Below, piece by piece: positions 21,267 to 23,439 of a DNA stretch of 23,439 nucleotides. Source of the DNA: Desulfobacterales bacterium (GTDB lineage: Bacteria; Desulfobacterota; Desulfobacteria; Desulfobacterales; JAUWMJ01); the NCBI GenBank assembly GCA_030613225.1, contig JAUWMJ010000003.1:1-23439 (forward strand), in the 5' to 3' direction. Numbering within the stretch: the stretch's first letter is position 1; every line of letters starts with the position of its first letter. The notes under the pieces are model-generated. The model was not told the DNA's origin, did not search any database, and saw nothing but the letters and a program-made list of their open reading frames with translations. The position numbers were made by a program, and so were the translations under genes.

Positions 21267-21913
21267 TTGGGATCAAATTGTTAAAATCCCACGGTTCTTA
21301 GGACGTTTTTCCCAAAGGTTCATCTTCAAGCCTTGATTACCTCGGCAAACCGTCATGCTTTTTAGCAGCGGATAGGATTGCCGTGAACACTTTAGCAGCG
21401 GACATACTAATTCCTGATTTGAATTTAAGGATCATCCTGTAGAGGAATTAACATCAACTTGTTGTCAATTCGATATCCGGCCGCTGCTTCTGTTCATGCC
21501 TTTCTTTTGATGACTTTTGCATTTTTTTCATGTTTTCTTCTCTTTGTTTTTATGACTTATCAAACATCTCACATCGAGGCTCTCAGAATACAGAGAAAGG
21601 CCGAATAGTCCAAATGACGATTAGATCCTCTTATATCCAATCAATTTTGTTTTGTCACCTGGCCTTTCGGCCAGTTGACAAATCTTTTTAAAAACCTTCA
21701 TAAAATTATTCGGGTTATCAGCATTTCATGGATAGTCTGGTAGAATTGTAAACATTCGTCACGGGTAAACAAGGATTGCTTCTGATAACAAGTTGTTAGA
21801 AACTTATTTTATATGCCAGCCTATGGTTATTTGCTCTCTGAAAGGTGGCAATGCACAGGCAGAGCTTCTGTGTACCTCCGTGAAAATCCGTGGTGATTTA
21901 AGGGAGGATAAAA
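21267..21913. other. 647-bp region upstream of luxI
   Basis: No convincing gene. Two copies of TTTAGCAGCGGA are spaced exactly 30 bp apart (21361 and 21391) inside a short open frame (LAADRIAVNTLAADILIPDL) ending at a TAG, possibly a decayed coding remnant. A lux-box-like hairpin lies at 21651-21682 and a 13-bp palindrome TAACAAGTTGTTA at 21786-21798. Just before luxI, TGTGTACCTCCGTGAAAATC resembles low-complexity intergenic repeats. Confidence 0.4.
21651..21682. promoter_or_regulatory. lux-box-like dyad / strong hairpin upstream of luxI
   Basis: The centre ACCTGGCCTTTCGGCCAGTT (21657-21676) has exact CTG-N10-CAG symmetry. The outer arms extend it to 14-bp arms TTTGTCACCTGGCC / GGCCAGTTGACAAA with one mismatch and a TTTC loop. 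It is about 240 bp before luxI. Because TCTTTTTA follows, it could instead be a terminator, so the two readings must be separated by experiment. Confidence 0.45.
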
Positions 21914-22567
21914 ATGAACTGCAATTTTATCGAATTCAATGAGGGTGATTTTTTAGTAAAAGTTTTAGAATCAAAAAAGGAGAGAGAACAGGCTTATATG
22001 TTGCGGCATGAGATTTTCTGTCGTGAGTTAAAATGGGTTAATAAAAAAGATGATGGTCGGGAAGTAGATGCTTACGACAATAACTCCATTCTTATGGGTG
22101 TGTTTGATGAAAGAAAAGAATTAATAGGTATTGCGAGACTCATATTCTCATATATGCCCATGATGCTTGAAAGAGAGTTTTTGAAACTGGTTTCTCCTAT
22201 GCATAAATTACAGAAAGGTAAAAATACAGTTGAAGTTACCAGGCTGGGCGTTAGGAAACTAATGAGAAAAGAATCTAAAAGACAGGCGGTGATGGCCATT
22301 TATAAGGGGATCTATTTATGGAGCATATTAAACGATGTAAGATATTTATACCTGGTTGTAGAGAAAAAAATGTTTCGTGCATTTACAATAACAGGGTTCC
22401 CATGTAAAAGAATCGGACCTGTTATAAAACTTAATGGAGGGGTTGAATCCGTGGCAGCAACATTAGACTGGCGGGAATTTGAAAAGACCTCAAAACTTTT
22501 TTCTTATTTTTTACAGGGCAATAATCTCCAGCTCGAGCGCTTTAGCCACCGCATGGCAGCGAGTTGA
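21914..22567 (+). CDS. luxI: LuxI-family acyl-homoserine-lactone synthase
   Basis: A 217-aa autoinducer synthase. All eight residues regarded as invariant in LuxI proteins are present: Arg31, Phe35, Trp41, Asp52, Asp55, Arg75, Glu107 and Arg110. The enzyme joins an acyl chain to the amine of S-adenosylmethionine to make an N-acyl-homoserine lactone; the chain length cannot be read here. AGGGAGGATAAAA gives a strong ribosome-binding site. The gene converges on luxR and their coding ends overlap by 57 bp. The C-terminal segment (VESVAATLDWREF onward) resembles acyl-pocket regions but is not diagnostic. The symbol is generic for the family. Confidence 0.95.
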   Translation: MNCNFIEFNEGDFLVKVLESKKEREQAYMLRHEIFCRELKWVNKKDDGREVDAYDNNSILMGVFDERKELIGIARLIFSYMPMMLEREFLKLVSPMHKLQKGKNTVEVTRLGVRKLMRKESKRQAVMAIYKGIYLWSILNDVRYLYLVVEKKMFRAFTITGFPCKRIGPVIKLNGGVESVAATLDWREFEKTSKLFSYFLQGNNLQLERFSHRMAAS

Positions 22568-23287
22568 TGCATTAAGCTTTCTTAGGATATTGGATACATG
22601 GAACTTTACAGTTCCTTTACTAATATTGAGGATAACCGATATCTCCCAGTTGGTTTTTCCTGACTTTACCCATTTAAGCACCTCTATTTCCCTTGCAGAA
22701 AGTGGTAAAGAAATGCCTGTCTCTTTTAAAATAGTTTTTTTTCTGGAAACACGGATTAATGCCTGATGTATATAGGGCACAATGATTTTCAAGCATGTGA
22801 CTTGTTGATTCGATGGCTCTATCGAGCAACCGGAAAAGGAAAAAATAGTTCCGGAGGAATCTTCAGGTTCAAAGATTCCATAGGTCAGGCCTTCGAATAG
22901 ACCGAAGTCTTGCGCTGTGGATAAAAATTCTAGATTAATATTGTCAGAATCTTTTTGATAAGTTTTTGACCATATTTGAGGTTTAAAGGTTGAAAAATGC
23001 GTTCGTAAAACCGGATCGATTGCCTGGTAATTTTTTTTAAAATAGATATTCATCCATTCTTTTGGATAGCTGACATTTACCACCTCTTTGACTCGGCTTA
23101 ACGCTTTTTTCTCGACCTCCACATAACCACATAAGGCAAAATCATGTGGAATAAGTGTTTTTGTGCGATTTATTAACTCGCAAAAAGACCCTTCTTCTTG
23201 AGAGATATTTAATGAATAATCAATAAATTCTACTATCTGAAAAAGTTCTCTTTTGGTTAATTTTTTTATTTCGTCATGAAATATCAT
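22511..23287 (-). CDS. luxR: LuxR-family quorum-sensing regulator
   Basis: A 258-aa two-domain regulator. The autoinducer-binding domain (about residues 20-180) retains Trp78, Tyr82, Asp91, Pro92, Trp106 and Gly133, the equivalents of the conserved pocket residues of LuxR/TraR. The C-terminal helix-turn-helix (about 193-258: LSAREIEVLKWVKSGKTNWE, then KGTVKFHVSNILRKLNA) keeps Glu200, Leu204 and Gly210. It should sense the AHL made by the convergent luxI and bind lux-type dyads. Whether it activates or represses is not shown; convergent overlapping pairs include both ordinary activators and EsaR-type repressors. No strong ribosome-binding site precedes the ATG. Confidence 0.93.
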   Translation of the reverse strand: MIFHDEIKKLTKRELFQIVEFIDYSLNISQEEGSFCELINRTKTLIPHDFALCGYVEVEKKALSRVKEVVNVSYPKEWMNIYFKKNYQAIDPVLRTHFSTFKPQIWSKTYQKDSDNINLEFLSTAQDFGLFEGLTYGIFEPEDSSGTIFSFSGCSIEPSNQQVTCLKIIVPYIHQALIRVSRKKTILKETGISLPLSAREIEVLKWVKSGKTNWEISVILNISKGTVKFHVSNILRKLNASTRCHAVAKALELEIIAL

Positions 23288-23439
23288 ATATTGAATGGGA
23301 GATATTGCGATACTTTTTCACAATACCGCAAGCTTAGTGCTCTAATTCGTTAATTCGATGACGTATTTTATATAGATTTCTTTCACCGCCCGCTTCGCTC
23401 AAGACGCTGAGCACGCGGAGCTAGAAGTTTTTTCCTTTG
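23288..23439. other. Region upstream of luxR
   Basis: The 152 bp before luxR are AT-rich near the gene. A weak dyad (TATTG at about 23304, CAATA at about 23321) is present, and no CTG-N10-CAG box was seen. The window edge (CCGCTTCGCTCAAGACGC) looks like part of another intergenic repeat. Confidence 0.4.

Noticed and set aside
21786..21798. TAACAAGTTGTTA as the main lux operator of luxI
   Set aside because: It is a perfect 13-bp palindrome but does not have the CTG-N10-CAG layout. The site at 21657-21676 fits better, so this one is noted without a functional claim.

Overview
The window reads as an accessory region of a Gram-negative bacterium. A sulfate-reducer-like Desulfobacterota (deltaproteobacterium) is my best guess, inferred from the mix of tandem universal stress proteins, a DUF2284 protein, a rubredoxin-like zinc ribbon and many dispersed palindromic repeats. 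No rRNA, tRNA or marker gene is present, so the taxonomy is tentative.

Region 1 (about 1-4810) looks like a stretch of chromosomal integron cassette array. Short plus-strand genes are separated by six attC-like imperfect palindromes whose arms carry unpaired extra bases. The cassettes hold a MazE/MazF toxin-antitoxin pair, an Xre/RES toxin-antitoxin pair, two uncharacterised genes in one cassette, an orphan 179-aa protein, a short DUF2971-type protein and a short-chain dehydrogenase. No integrase lies in the window.

Region 2 (about 4810-12100) carries a small membrane peptide and a poly-gamma-glutamate-hydrolase-like gene bracketed by related repeats. A stress-type neighbourhood follows: a two-domain UspA, a kinase-like/P-loop ATPase fusion, a UspA gene broken by a repeat insertion, an intact UspA, a frameshifted small gene, a zinc-ribbon protein and a small cupin.

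Region 3 (about 12100-20840) is the centre of interest. Eight AT-rich, closely spaced genes encode an aminotransferase, a BacA-like prephenate decarboxylase homologue, a homocitrate/isopropylmalate-synthase-like enzyme, LeuC-like and LeuD-like isomerase subunits, a single-domain cupin with BacB-like features, a DUF2284 Cys-rich protein and an isopropylmalate/isocitrate-dehydrogenase-like enzyme. Together they suggest that a prephenate-derived 2-oxo acid is lengthened by one carbon through leucine-type chemistry and then transaminated to an unusual amino acid. A convergent YjeH-type amino-acid exporter gene ends 16 bp after the operon.

Region 4 (about 20840-23439) has a tiny secreted-peptide ORF and a convergent, 3'-overlapping luxI/luxR pair (AHL quorum sensing). 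Three lux-box-like dyads sharing the core CTGnCCNNNNGGCCA lie upstream of the biosynthetic operon, the exporter and luxI. The working hypothesis is a quorum-regulated pathway that makes and exports a non-proteinogenic amino acid. The product and the regulatory link are inferences from gene content and sequence motifs.
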